Shown: positions 27,552 to 35,580 of the stretch, piece by piece
Layout of the letters: each line of letters begins with the position of its first letter
Position numbering within the stretch: position 1 is the first letter of the stretch
Assembly (NCBI GenBank): GCA_002279355.1
Contig: NCBV01000037.1
Coordinates: 1-64,000, forward strand
DNA from: Acidiphilium sp. 37-60-79
GTDB taxonomy: Bacteria; Pseudomonadota; Alphaproteobacteria; Acetobacterales; Acetobacteraceae
Length of the DNA stretch: 64,000 nucleotides
Direction of reading: 5' to 3'
Notes under the pieces: model-generated
Seen by the model: the letters and a program-made list of their open reading frames with translations, nothing else
Database searches by the model: none
Told to the model about the DNA's origin: nothing
Made by a program: the position numbers and the translations under genes

Positions 27552-29212
27552 CCGACCAAAAACCCCTCTCGCGTAATGAAACCCTCAAAGCCGGGAGCGA
27601 TTTTCTGCGCGGCACCCTGCCCGAAGCGCTAGAACAGCAAGCCTTTGGGGGCCTGACCGAAGATGAAGGACAGCTCGTCAAGTTTCACGGTATGTATGTG
27701 CAAGACGACCGCGATTTGCGCCCCGAACGCGCCAAACGCAAGCTCGACCGCGCCTATAGCTTCATGGCCCGCCTGCGCATCCCCGCCGGTATTCTAACGC
27801 CGCGTCAATATCTGGCGATGGACCAACTCGCCGATACCTACGCCAATCACACGCTGCGCCTCACCACCCGCCAAACCATCCAGTTCCATGGCGTGATCAA
27901 GGCCAATTTGCGCGCCAGCCTGCGCGCCATCGATGCCGCCTTGCTCGATAGCATCGCCGCCTGCGGCGACGTTAATCGTAACGTCATGGCAACGTCAAAT
28001 CCTTTTCTCTCTCGCGCCCACACCGAAGCCGCCGAAGCCGCGCGCACTCTCTCGGCCCATTTTCTGCCGCGCACCGGCGCCTGGCGCGAAATCTTCATCG
28101 AAGACGAACCCGTCACCCCGCCGCAACCCGAAGCCGAGCCGATTTACGGCGCCACCTATCTGCCGCGTAAATTCAAAATGACCGTGGCCGTACCACCATC
28201 AAATGATGTGGACGTGTTCGCCCACGACCTTAGCTTCGTCGCGATCATCGAGTCCGATCGCATCATCGGCTACACCATCATCGCTGGTGGCGGCATGGGA
28301 GCGACCCATGGCGAACCCGAAACCTATCCCCGGGTCGGCTCCATCATCGGCTATTGCCCCGCCGCCCAATTGCTCGAAGCCGCGCAAGCCGTCCTCACCG
28401 TCCAGCGCGATTTCGGCGATCGGAGCAACCGCAAACATGCCCGCCTGAAATACACTATTGACACGCATGGCCTCGATTGGTTCATCGCGGCGGTGAATGA
28501 GCGTCTGCAAACACCCCTCGAGCCCGCTCGCCCATTCACCTTCACCGATAATCACGACAGCTTCGGTTGGGCGCAGGATTCCGATGGCCTGCATCATCTC
28601 ACCTTATTCATCGAAAATGGCCGCATTCTCGATGCCGGAACGATGAAACTAAAATCGGCCCTCGCCGCCATCGCCCGCCTGCCTGACTTCATCGATCAGG
28701 GCAGCATTATTTTCACCCCAAACCAAAACGCCATCATCGCCCGGATCACCCCCGCGCAGCGCCAGCTGATCGAGACAATCCTGGCCGATCACGGCATTAC
28801 CCAAAATTTCTCGCCGTTGCGCAGCACCGCCATGGCCTGCGTCGGCCTGCCCACTTGCGGCCTCGCCCTCGCCGAGTCCGAGCGCTATCTCCCCAGCCTG
28901 ATCACCAAACTCGAGGACCTGCTCACCCAGCACGGTCTTGCGTCAGAAAAAATAACCACCCGCATGACCGGCTGCCCCAATGGCTGTGCGCGCCCCTACA
29001 TCGCCGAAATCGGCCTCGTCGGGCGCAATCCCGGCCGCTATAATCTGCATCTGGGCGGCGCGCCGGACGGCGCACGGCTCAATTTCATCCACCGTGAAAA
29101 CGCGACCGAACCCGAAATCCTCGAAACCCTCGCGCCGCTCTTCGCCCGCTTCGCCGCCGAACGGACCAGCACCGAATCGTTCGGCGATTATTGCACCCGC
29201 ACCCTGCTCTAA
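27548..29212 (+). CDS. cysI: sulfite reductase hemoprotein
   Basis: A protein of 554 residues of the nitrite/sulfite reductase family. LRLTTRQTIQFHGV and GDVNRNVMATSNPF are sulfite reductase signatures. CVGLPTCGLALAESERYL and TGCPNGCARPY carry the C-x5-C...C-x3-C ligands of the 4Fe-4S/siroheme centre. With CysJ it reduces sulfite to sulfide. ATG 27548 overlaps the cysH stop; a longer in-frame extension upstream lies inside cysH and is rejected. It is the last gene before the prophage region. Confidence 0.95.
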   Translation: MTDQKPLSRNETLKAGSDFLRGTLPEALEQQAFGGLTEDEGQLVKFHGMYVQDDRDLRPERAKRKLDRAYSFMARLRIPAGILTPRQYLAMDQLADTYANHTLRLTTRQTIQFHGVIKANLRASLRAIDAALLDSIAACGDVNRNVMATSNPFLSRAHTEAAEAARTLSAHFLPRTGAWREIFIEDEPVTPPQPEAEPIYGATYLPRKFKMTVAVPPSNDVDVFAHDLSFVAIIESDRIIGYTIIAGGGMGATHGEPETYPRVGSIIGYCPAAQLLEAAQAVLTVQRDFGDRSNRKHARLKYTIDTHGLDWFIAAVNERLQTPLEPARPFTFTDNHDSFGWAQDSDGLHHLTLFIENGRILDAGTMKLKSALAAIARLPDFIDQGSIIFTPNQNAIIARITPAQRQLIETILADHGITQNFSPLRSTAMACVGLPTCGLALAESERYLPSLITKLEDLLTQHGLASEKITTRMTGCPNGCARPYIAEIGLVGRNPGRYNLHLGGAPDGARLNFIHRENATEPEILETLAPLFARFAAERTSTESFGDYCTRTLL

Positions 29213-29431
29213 CATAGCCTTATTGCCGGGCCATCTCTGCGTGGCCAACCCCCTCACCATCAAGCCCGCGCCGGGGCTCCAGCCGCATCTCGATCGCAGT
29301 TTCGCCACTGTTATCCGTTTTTTCGGGTTTTGGCGATTTCAATAACAGCGCAGCCTAACTACCCGCGCCGAACATCCATGTTAAGACGAGATTAAGAGTG
29401 GCTCAAAAGCCCCTCCGCGCGCACGCGCCGA
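29213..29431. other. gene-free stretch, probable right end of the prophage
   Basis: No gene is seen. TTAAGACG (29381-29388) and ATTAAGAG (29391-29398) echo the TTAAGACG and TTTTAAGAGC units at 51355-51396 beyond the other end of the Mu-like element. They may be transposase-binding sites of the two ends. The exact terminus and target duplication could not be resolved by eye. Confidence 0.35.
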
Positions 29432-29830
29432 TCAACGATCGTGAACGTCCGCAGCGGCTGCTGAAGCCGGTGTCGCGCCGCGAGGCACAATTCGCATCGA
29501 ACGCCCCGAACACGCCGCGACGAGCCCTAAAAGCGCCGCATGCGCGCCGACACAGGGCAGCCCCAGTAATTTTGCCTCATGATCGTCAACAGCAATCCCC
29601 AGCTCGATATCGGCGTCCACAGGAGCGGCATCGATCACAGCGAGGGCCTTGCGTGCAGCAACACCAATTTTCAAGTAAAGCGCCCGCAATTCCGCAATCA
29701 CCTTCGGCGGCGTAGGATTTCGACCAGAGCGCCACGATTTAATCGTATCCTCGCGGACAATTAAAAACTCTGCGGCCTCTCGAATTGAGAGGCCGCACCG
29801 GTCGAGCAATAAGGCGATGACCGTGGTCAT
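29432..29830 (-). CDS. small helix-turn-helix protein
   Basis: A 132-residue protein. The N-terminal part (LSIREAAEFLIVREDTIKSW, residues 14-33) is a helix-turn-helix. The rest includes a predicted helical stretch followed by an Ala-rich tail. It overlaps its upstream partner by 4 bp (ATGA). The pair sits at the right edge of the prophage and could be phage cargo or host DNA. A toxin-antitoxin role was considered but no toxin fold is recognisable. Confidence 0.6.
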   Translation of the reverse strand: MTTVIALLLDRCGLSIREAAEFLIVREDTIKSWRSGRNPTPPKVIAELRALYLKIGVAARKALAVIDAAPVDADIELGIAVDDHEAKLLGLPCVGAHAALLGLVAACSGRSMRIVPRGATPASAAAADVHDR

Positions 29831-30171
29831 TCTTCGTTTTCGGCGTCAATGCGCGCGATCATCTCATCGAAATCCGCATCAAGCATGGCTTCGGGATGGC
29901 GGTCCCACCCAGCATCGATGACACTCTGAGCGATTTCTTGTTCGGCTTCCGCGCGGGTGTCAGCCCAAGAGCCGACCACAGTTTTACTCCAGCCCGAATT
30001 GAGGTCTTTGCTCCAAAGATCGTAATGGGTGTAGGGCTTTTCCTCGACCGTGCGGATTTCGAATTGGCGACCGTCATAGGTCAAAATCTCGCGCATAGCC
30101 TCTACTGCGCTAAGACCGCGACCGTAAATACGGCTCGAATCGTTTTGATCAAAAACAGTGAATGTCGTCAT
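29827..30171 (-). CDS. small acidic protein paired with a HTH protein
   Basis: A protein of 114 residues, acidic at the C-terminus (MLDADFDEMIARIDAENEE). It contains SAVEAMREILTYDGRQFEIR and WSKTVVGSWADTRAEAEQEI. I do not recognise it. ATG 30171 follows AGGAG; an upstream in-frame codon lacks this. A palindrome lies 49 bp upstream. It is translationally coupled to the downstream helix-turn-helix gene. Confidence 0.6.
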   Translation of the reverse strand: MTTFTVFDQNDSSRIYGRGLSAVEAMREILTYDGRQFEIRTVEEKPYTHYDLWSKDLNSGWSKTVVGSWADTRAEAEQEIAQSVIDAGWDRHPEAMLDADFDEMIARIDAENEE

Positions 30172-30219
30172 TGCCGGTCTCCTACCGATTGCTAAGGGCC
30201 AATCCCTCGGCAGTGACAA

Positions 30220-30242
30220 ACCAATACACTTCGCGTGTATTG
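30220..30242. promoter_or_regulatory. perfect 9-bp palindrome, candidate operator
   Basis: CCAATACAC-TTCGC-GTGTATTGG lies just upstream of the two-gene unit at 29432-30171 and 32 bp before the end of the last tail gene. It has no T-run, so an operator for the adjacent helix-turn-helix protein is likelier than a terminator. Confidence 0.5.
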
Positions 30243-30273
30243 GTGTCAACTGAAAAATCGGAGGCTTTTGAAA

Positions 30274-31017
30274 TTAGCCGATTTGAACGCCCGAAAAATA
30301 ACCTGGCCGAACATCCACGCCATCCAGATTAAGAAGTTCGCCGATATCGCTTTCGAGCGTGATTGTCTGCGCGGCAGGCCCTCCCGCCGAGACCACGATT
30401 GGCGCAGAAACATACGTGGTCAGATAAGCCGCATACGAGCCCGCGGCCGGATGATATGAGAAGAGTCCGAGATGCCCAGCCCCTTCCGTTGTGAACGTCA
30501 AATTGTCGGTCGCTGCAGTCACGCCGCTCGCCACCAAAACACCGTCAGTGACGGCCAACCCTGAAAAATTTATGCCGAGCGTGGCTTGCTGTGTCGGTGC
30601 GCTCAAAACACCAAAATTGACTGTTCCCACTTCTCCCAGCGTTGTCATAAAAGAAGCCGCCCCCACCAAAGAACCGTCCAACTCAATTAGCGGGCCGTTC
30701 CTCACATCGACGGTGCTGGACGAAATAAATGATGCGGGCGTTCCGCTCGTTTCAAACAGCGCGGCGGGATGAAAATACCCAGCGAGGCTCATGGGCACGT
30801 CCGCCACGACAGATATGCCACCCAATCCGGCGGCACTGATCGTCCCGACAGCACTTCCACCCGACAACGTGCCACTCACGGGCGATAATTCGAGCGTCAC
30901 ATTCGAAATTGATACACCCACCAAATAGCCATTGATCTGTGCGTCGGAGTTCGTTCCCAACAAAAAAGCACCACCGATCGCTGAGACCGTCAAAGAGCTT
31001 GTTAAATTACCCGTCAT
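30274..31017 (-). CDS. phage tail-end protein of unknown function
   Basis: A protein of 247 residues, rich in Gly, Ser, Thr and Val with a beta-strand pattern and no Cys, as in phage fibre or adhesin segments. It is the last gene of the tail module. Its ATG 31017 overlaps the stop of the previous gene (ATGA). A host-contact role is inferred from position only. Confidence 0.6.
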   Translation of the reverse strand: MTGNLTSSLTVSAIGGAFLLGTNSDAQINGYLVGVSISNVTLELSPVSGTLSGGSAVGTISAAGLGGISVVADVPMSLAGYFHPAALFETSGTPASFISSSTVDVRNGPLIELDGSLVGAASFMTTLGEVGTVNFGVLSAPTQQATLGINFSGLAVTDGVLVASGVTAATDNLTFTTEGAGHLGLFSYHPAAGSYAAYLTTYVSAPIVVSAGGPAAQTITLESDIGELLNLDGVDVRPGYFSGVQIG

Positions 31018-31280
31018 CACACAACTCCCAGCCAGCCGCCCGCGGCGGTGAATATAAACAGCCGACTCCCAGGGACCCCCGCCTGGTTCACCGCCAAATC
31101 CCCCGGATTAGCCGCCACAGTGGGCGTGCCGGACACCACGAACAGCCGCCCACCTCCAAAAATCGTGCCGAGCGCGAGCGCCACGTTTTTCTCGCCCACC
31201 GGTGCGCTCATATCCACGGCCGGGATCAGGAGCGCACTGCTCGGCTGCACCTGCGTCAATTGAGAGATCGTTTCGCCCAT
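31017..31280 (-). CDS. small phage tail-module protein
   Basis: An 87-residue protein (MGETISQLTQVQPSSALLIP). The LFVVSGTPTVAANPGDLAVN and FTAAGGWLGVV segments resemble the short decoration or pyocin-knob-like parts of tail fibres. It lies in a run of tightly overlapping genes downstream of the main fibre gene. Function is unknown. Confidence 0.55.
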   Translation of the reverse strand: MGETISQLTQVQPSSALLIPAVDMSAPVGEKNVALALGTIFGGGRLFVVSGTPTVAANPGDLAVNQAGVPGSRLFIFTAAGGWLGVV

Positions 31281-31281
31281 C

Positions 31282-31572
31282 TCAAACCTCCGTTAAAATG
31301 GCACCACCGCCATCTTCGAGTAGAAAAAATCCCTGCGCATCCTCGAGCGCGAGCGCGGCCGAGCCGGGAACGGGCGCGGACTGCACCCACGCCAAAACCC
31401 CAGCCTGCACCGTCAAATACCAACTCTGCGCCGGGTTGGTGCTGAGCGGATAAGGCGGCACGCCCACCGGCACGGCATTCGGCGCCAAGGGCTGCACCGT
31501 CACCACGGTCGGACCAGCCACCTGGGTAATCGTCACCGTGGCCGGGAAAATCGGCTCGACCGTTCCACTCAT
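31282..31572 (-). CDS. small phage tail-module protein
   Basis: A 96-residue protein with Pro/Val-rich beta-type composition and a short acidic repeat near the end (ALALEDAQGFFLLEDGGG). It is coupled to the upstream gene by a 4-bp overlap. Not recognised; probably a structural accessory of the tail tip. Confidence 0.5.
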   Translation of the reverse strand: MSGTVEPIFPATVTITQVAGPTVVTVQPLAPNAVPVGVPPYPLSTNPAQSWYLTVQAGVLAWVQSAPVPGSAALALEDAQGFFLLEDGGGAILTEV

Positions 31573-31919
31573 GGCGCAGTCACCGGATTATAGGCGGCAG
31601 GATCGGGCGCGAGCTGCACCACAGGCCGCTCCACGCGAATGCCAAAACTTTGACTAATGATCGACGTGCCATTGACTGTGATCAGTAAATCAGCCTGCAC
31701 CAGCCCCTCCGGCCAGGTCGCGGTGCTCTGGATCGTCACCGCTGCCTGACCCGCCACCCCGGTCGGCTGCAAGCCGGTGCTGGCCAGCAAATTGCCGCGC
31801 GGGTCAGCGACAGTCAGCGTCAGCAACACATTCTGAATATCGAACGGCGTGCCATCGGGATTGCCGAACCCGAAATTCAGCGTCAGCGCCGCCCCGCGCT
31901 TGACCCGAATATCAGCCAT
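31569..31919 (-). CDS. small phage tail-module protein, Ig-like pattern
   Basis: A 116-residue protein (MADIRVKRGAALTLNFGFGN) with alternating hydrophobic residues, WPEGLVQADLLITVNG and a Pro-rich end, suggesting a compact beta-sandwich. Similar short proteins follow fibre genes in other tailed phages. It shares one base with the stop/start of its fibre neighbour. Function unknown. Confidence 0.5.
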   Translation of the reverse strand: MADIRVKRGAALTLNFGFGNPDGTPFDIQNVLLTLTVADPRGNLLASTGLQPTGVAGQAAVTIQSTATWPEGLVQADLLITVNGTSIISQSFGIRVERPVVQLAPDPAAYNPVTAP

Positions 31920-32851
31920 TAGGCTGGCTCGACCGTGATAATCATCGAGGATCCGGTGATCGTGAAATCTGTCGAGCCGCCGGCGGCGTTAATCGAATAG
32001 GCGAACGTGACCGTCGCACCCGGCGCGTAGGTCGCGCTCGACAAAAACGTGTCGCTGGTGCCCCAGGTATTGACCCCGTTATTCACCGCAGCGATGAGCC
32101 AGGGCGCACCGGTCAGCGTGTTGGTCCCATCAAAAACGATTGAGGTGAAATTCTGATTCTGCCCGGTGCCCGACGAATCCCCCTGAGCGAGGGTGCGAAT
32201 CAGCACCCGGAACGCCCCGCTCGGCGAGTAATTCGGGAACGTGATGACCTGCGAGCAAATAGCGTTTTTAGATCCCAACGCCGGCGTGATCGACCCCGCT
32301 TGCGTCGCGATATATTGAGGCCGCGCCGATCCGGCCTGCAAATCAGGGGACGCCGATATCACGCCCCAGTTGAGACCTTGCGCCTGGAGCAAAACGAACG
32401 ACCCCACATTCAACGTGAAGCCGCTCAGTCCGCGCAACGCGCCGCCATCATTGAGAATGTCGGTCACCGAAACCTGCGTGATGGTCGAGCCACTCAAACC
32501 AATCAAAAAGCCCGCATCAAACCCATCCGCCGCAGGCAGCGTGACCGTCGTGGTGCCAGGATCACAGACAAACACCGTGCCCCGATCCGCGCCTTCGATG
32601 ATTTTTGGCGCGGAGAGCACATTAAATTTGAGCGCATACAGAAAATCCGTCGATTCCTTCACCTGCGTCGGCGTGTTCGCCGCAGGCACAATACTGGCCG
32701 CAGTCAGAAAATTCAGCAGTTCGCCCTGCACGTCATTCAGCCAGCTCGCGGTGATTTCGGTGCCATTGGCAATCCCCGCACCCGGATTCGCCGCGCCGAA
32801 CTGCTGCACCCCGTTAACCGTGATGAAATAGGAGCCGTTCACCTGAAACAT
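31919..32851 (-). CDS. phage tail fibre protein
   Basis: A 310-residue protein. The N-terminal ITASWLNDVQGELLNFLTAA is the usual baseplate-proximal start of Mu/P2-like fibres. The remainder is a Gly/Ser/Thr-rich beta structure expected for a trimeric shaft and tip. It follows the gp48/YmfQ homologue directly, as in Mu-like phages. Confidence 0.7.
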   Translation of the reverse strand: MFQVNGSYFITVNGVQQFGAANPGAGIANGTEITASWLNDVQGELLNFLTAASIVPAANTPTQVKESTDFLYALKFNVLSAPKIIEGADRGTVFVCDPGTTTVTLPAADGFDAGFLIGLSGSTITQVSVTDILNDGGALRGLSGFTLNVGSFVLLQAQGLNWGVISASPDLQAGSARPQYIATQAGSITPALGSKNAICSQVITFPNYSPSGAFRVLIRTLAQGDSSGTGQNQNFTSIVFDGTNTLTGAPWLIAAVNNGVNTWGTSDTFLSSATYAPGATVTFAYSINAAGGSTDFTITGSSMIITVEPA

Positions 32852-32854
32852 GGA

Positions 32855-33472
32855 TTACCCCACATATGAGAAATAAGGCGTCGTCTGCGCCGGTGCGCGA
32901 CCCAAAATCGCGGGCACAACCAGCGACGGCGGAAAGCTCGACACCAGATTACCCGCCTGCGCAGCACTCGCCTCGGCCAACGTCTCAACAGCACTCGGCA
33001 GCGTCACCAACCAATCGAATTGCGTGGGCGCATTGACCAAATCCACCCCGGCAAACGCGCCTGCCGTGGTCACGCGATATTGCTGAATGCTGATCACCAC
33101 CCCAAACGTCGCGGCGAAAGCCACGAAATCGGCGGCGCGCACACCAAAACGTGTCACCCAGCGCGAATAGGTCAACGCCTGCTGCTCGGCCTGGGTGAGC
33201 GGCTGCTGATCACGACCGTACGGATCAGGCCCGAGCACGCGCTCATAGTCTGGCAATAAATTAACCGCCGTCAGCGGATTGATCTCAGCGCGAAACGCCA
33301 GCATCAGGGTCTCAACGAGCGACAATTCGTTCGCCCACGGCATCAACATTTGCGCAAATACCGTGTCCGGCGTGGTTGGCATCGCATCGCCCGGCGGCGC
33401 GATCGCCAGCAAATCATCGAGCACCTGGCGCTCGCTGCGCGCACCAATCGTCAGTGCGTTCAACGCGCTCAT
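32855..33472 (-). CDS. YmfQ/Mu gp48-like tail protein
   Basis: A 205-residue protein of the YmfQ (DUF2313) type. LLPDYERVLGPDPYG and LTQAEQQALTYSRWV are typical, with the expected position between baseplate protein J and the fibre. It caps or joins the baseplate wedge to the fibre in Mu-like phages. Its start overlaps the stop of the J-like gene by 4 bp. Confidence 0.8.
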   Translation of the reverse strand: MSALNALTIGARSERQVLDDLLAIAPPGDAMPTTPDTVFAQMLMPWANELSLVETLMLAFRAEINPLTAVNLLPDYERVLGPDPYGRDQQPLTQAEQQALTYSRWVTRFGVRAADFVAFAATFGVVISIQQYRVTTAGAFAGVDLVNAPTQFDWLVTLPSAVETLAEASAAQAGNLVSSFPPSLVVPAILGRAPAQTTPYFSYVG

Positions 33473-34527
33473 GAGAACGTCACCGTGCCCAGCGTCAGCA
33501 GGGTGAACAGGCTCGGTGCCACCACATCCGCCAACGGCGCCAGTCGCTCATGATACTGCTCGCCATCCGCACCCGCGAGAGCTTCATCCACGTCCGACAT
33601 ATAAATCGTGCCGCCAATCGCCGCCGATTGCTGAAAATACAGCGCCAGCGCCGCGAGCGCGGCGTTCTGGATCGTCACCGTGTTCGGCCTAACCTGGAGC
33701 GAAAAATTCACCGGCTGGAGCGTAACCGGATTGACCGTGATATTCGGCTGCGCCGTCACCGGCGCCTGCGACTGAATATAGGCCAGCACCACCGCGATTT
33801 CCTCGGCAGACGGCACGCTCGGCCCCGGCATCACGAACGCCACATTGACGCTCCCGCCGCCGCACGCGCTGGCCGGACACACGCCGATCGCGCCCGGCAA
33901 AGCCGCCTCGATCCAGGCGATATAATCGTTGTAATTGCCGCCCGAAGGTTGAGTCCTGATCTGGGCCAAAATCCGGGCGCGCCATGAGGAGACGGACTCC
34001 AAATCCAACCCGCCGGTCGCCCCATTGGCATCAAGGACGCCCGATTGGGGCGCCAACCCGGCAACCGGGCTGACCACCACCATCGGCGTGCCCGCAGGCA
34101 AATTGCCCGCACTCCCCGCCACGTTGGCCACCACAGGCAGGCTGCCGGTCCCCGCCGCACTCAGCGTCACCGGAGCGATGCTGGTATAAAGCGCTTGGGA
34201 CGGGGCGGAAAAAACCACACCCGCCGGGATCGGCGAACCGGCAGGGCCCGTCACCAGCACATTGCCACCCGCTGGCGTCGGCTGCGCCTGCGGCACACCC
34301 CATTCCGCGCCATGCAGTGGCAGCCAATCCGTCGCGGTATCCGGCATCAGCTGCTGCGCCAGATAGCCCTGCATGAAATATAAATCCTGCGCCGACAGCT
34401 CAGTGATCCGCGTGAGCGTGGTCGCCACCGTATTATCACTCCGCGCATCGATCCCCGCGATCGACTGCTCAAACAGCGCCGCCGCCCGCGCTGAAATCAC
34501 TCCGGGGGCTGGAACCGGCCACGGCAT
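33469..34527 (-). CDS. baseplate J-like protein (Mu gp47)
   Basis: A protein of 352 residues. ARSDNTVATTLTRITELSAQ, HGAEWGVPQ, the Gly-rich PIPAGVVFSAPSQALYTSI segment and SVSSWRARILAQIRTQPSGG are baseplate J hallmarks. It builds the wedge of the contractile-tail baseplate. ATG 34527 overlaps the gp46-like stop. An in-frame extension upstream is rejected because it would lie inside that gene. Confidence 0.85.
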   Translation of the reverse strand: MPWPVPAPGVISARAAALFEQSIAGIDARSDNTVATTLTRITELSAQDLYFMQGYLAQQLMPDTATDWLPLHGAEWGVPQAQPTPAGGNVLVTGPAGSPIPAGVVFSAPSQALYTSIAPVTLSAAGTGSLPVVANVAGSAGNLPAGTPMVVVSPVAGLAPQSGVLDANGATGGLDLESVSSWRARILAQIRTQPSGGNYNDYIAWIEAALPGAIGVCPASACGGGSVNVAFVMPGPSVPSAEEIAVVLAYIQSQAPVTAQPNITVNPVTLQPVNFSLQVRPNTVTIQNAALAALALYFQQSAAIGGTIYMSDVDEALAGADGEQYHERLAPLADVVAPSLFTLLTLGTVTFS

Positions 34528-35000
34528 CAGAGCAGCGCCCGCTGGAGCGTAAGGGTGGTGCGTCCCACCCGCACCAAAATCCCGAGAGCGGGGACCGGCA
34601 GCGACGAAATCAGCCGCACCGTCAGCTGGACGGCATAATTGCGACTGTTCGCCAGCCAATTATAGGCTTCGGCGCAATAGCCCTCCGCATCCTTGCGCGT
34701 GCGCTCCGTGGCCTTCCGTCGCCCTAACAGCCATAGCCGCGAGCCGGTCAAACCATTGCTGGCCGACAGAAAATCCCCGCACCACCCCCGCCGTGCAACC
34801 AGGCTCGACGGGTTGCTCCAATCGGGCACCGCATCGGCAATCGGATCATCGGCATGCGCGCGCCGATCCGCGAACGTGCTGAATAAGACGGCGCTAATCG
34901 GCGTGGCGTCGAGCTGAAAATCCGTACCCGCAAACACGCAATCACACCGGCTCAAAACCGGATCATAAACCAGCGCGATGTCAGTAACGGGTGCAGCCAT
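34527..35000 (-). CDS. phage protein GP46-like (baseplate)
   Basis: A protein of 157 residues. Its early ALVYDPVLSRCDCVFAGTDF, central RRGWCGDF and LWLLGRRKATERTRKDAEGY match GP46, the gpW/GP25-like wedge partner found before the J protein in Mu-like phages. Start at 35000 or 35009; no signal decides. Confidence 0.8.
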   Translation of the reverse strand: MAAPVTDIALVYDPVLSRCDCVFAGTDFQLDATPISAVLFSTFADRRAHADDPIADAVPDWSNPSSLVARRGWCGDFLSASNGLTGSRLWLLGRRKATERTRKDAEGYCAEAYNWLANSRNYAVQLTVRLISSLPVPALGILVRVGRTTLTLQRALL

Positions 35001-35067
35001 GACGGCCATTCTTCGCGCGCGCGCGACTCAAACGCACGCTCGCGAACGCAAGCATTCTGCCAATAAC

Positions 35068-35568
35068 TTACCCTTGCGGCGTCCCGGTCGATCCGCCCTG
35101 CGGATCAGGATGAGTGTGATTGACCAACGATATTTTGGCTGGGCCAGCAATCACGTCCCCCGCCGCCGTCAGCGTGCCGGTGAGCACAACATTCGGCGCA
35201 TTGATCGTGACGGTACCCCCCGCCCAAATCTCTACTTCGCCCGATGGCTTCACATGAACGCGCGAGCCATCGAGCGCATATAAACACGCATCCCCGCCGA
35301 CCATGCCACCGAACCGGGCCGCCGGGCACGCAATCGGCAAAGCCCGCAAATTCGCCGGGTCAGCGCCCACGGCGACCACCAGACAAATCGCCCCTTGCAT
35401 CGGCGGCAAGGACGCAAAACCAAAAATCTGCACCACCTCCACATCGGCCCGCACCACGCCGTCAGCCGTTACCAACGTCACGGTCTGCGCCTCCCCTGCG
35501 TCATTGGCCGACTGCACCACGCCGATGCTGATGAGCCCGCGCAACGACGAAAAAATCTCATCGATCAT
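35068..35568 (-). CDS. baseplate assembly protein V (Mu gp45)
   Basis: A 166-residue spike protein. The N-terminal OB-fold region (QTVTLVTADGVVRADVEVVQ) is followed by a beta-helical tip with VHVKPSGEVEIWAGGTVTIN and a C-terminal HTHPDPQGG, whose histidines usually bind iron at the needle tip. It pierces the outer membrane when the sheath contracts. Confidence 0.85.
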   Translation of the reverse strand: MIDEIFSSLRGLISIGVVQSANDAGEAQTVTLVTADGVVRADVEVVQIFGFASLPPMQGAICLVVAVGADPANLRALPIACPAARFGGMVGGDACLYALDGSRVHVKPSGEVEIWAGGTVTINAPNVVLTGTLTAAGDVIAGPAKISLVNHTHPDPQGGSTGTPQG

Positions 35569-35580
35569 CTCTTTGCGCCC

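Noticed and set aside
29432-30171. Two coupled small genes considered as a toxin-antitoxin pair
   Set aside because: The palindrome and HTH protein fit, but no toxin fold or known partner is recognisable, so they were kept as unknown.
32300-32869. Long open frames opposite the tail genes, here and at many other places (for example 25003-26580, 2832-4025, 3898-5244)
   Set aside because: They are antisense to well-identified genes, have skewed Arg/His/Gly/Asp composition, and arise because GC-rich codons leave few stops on the other strand.
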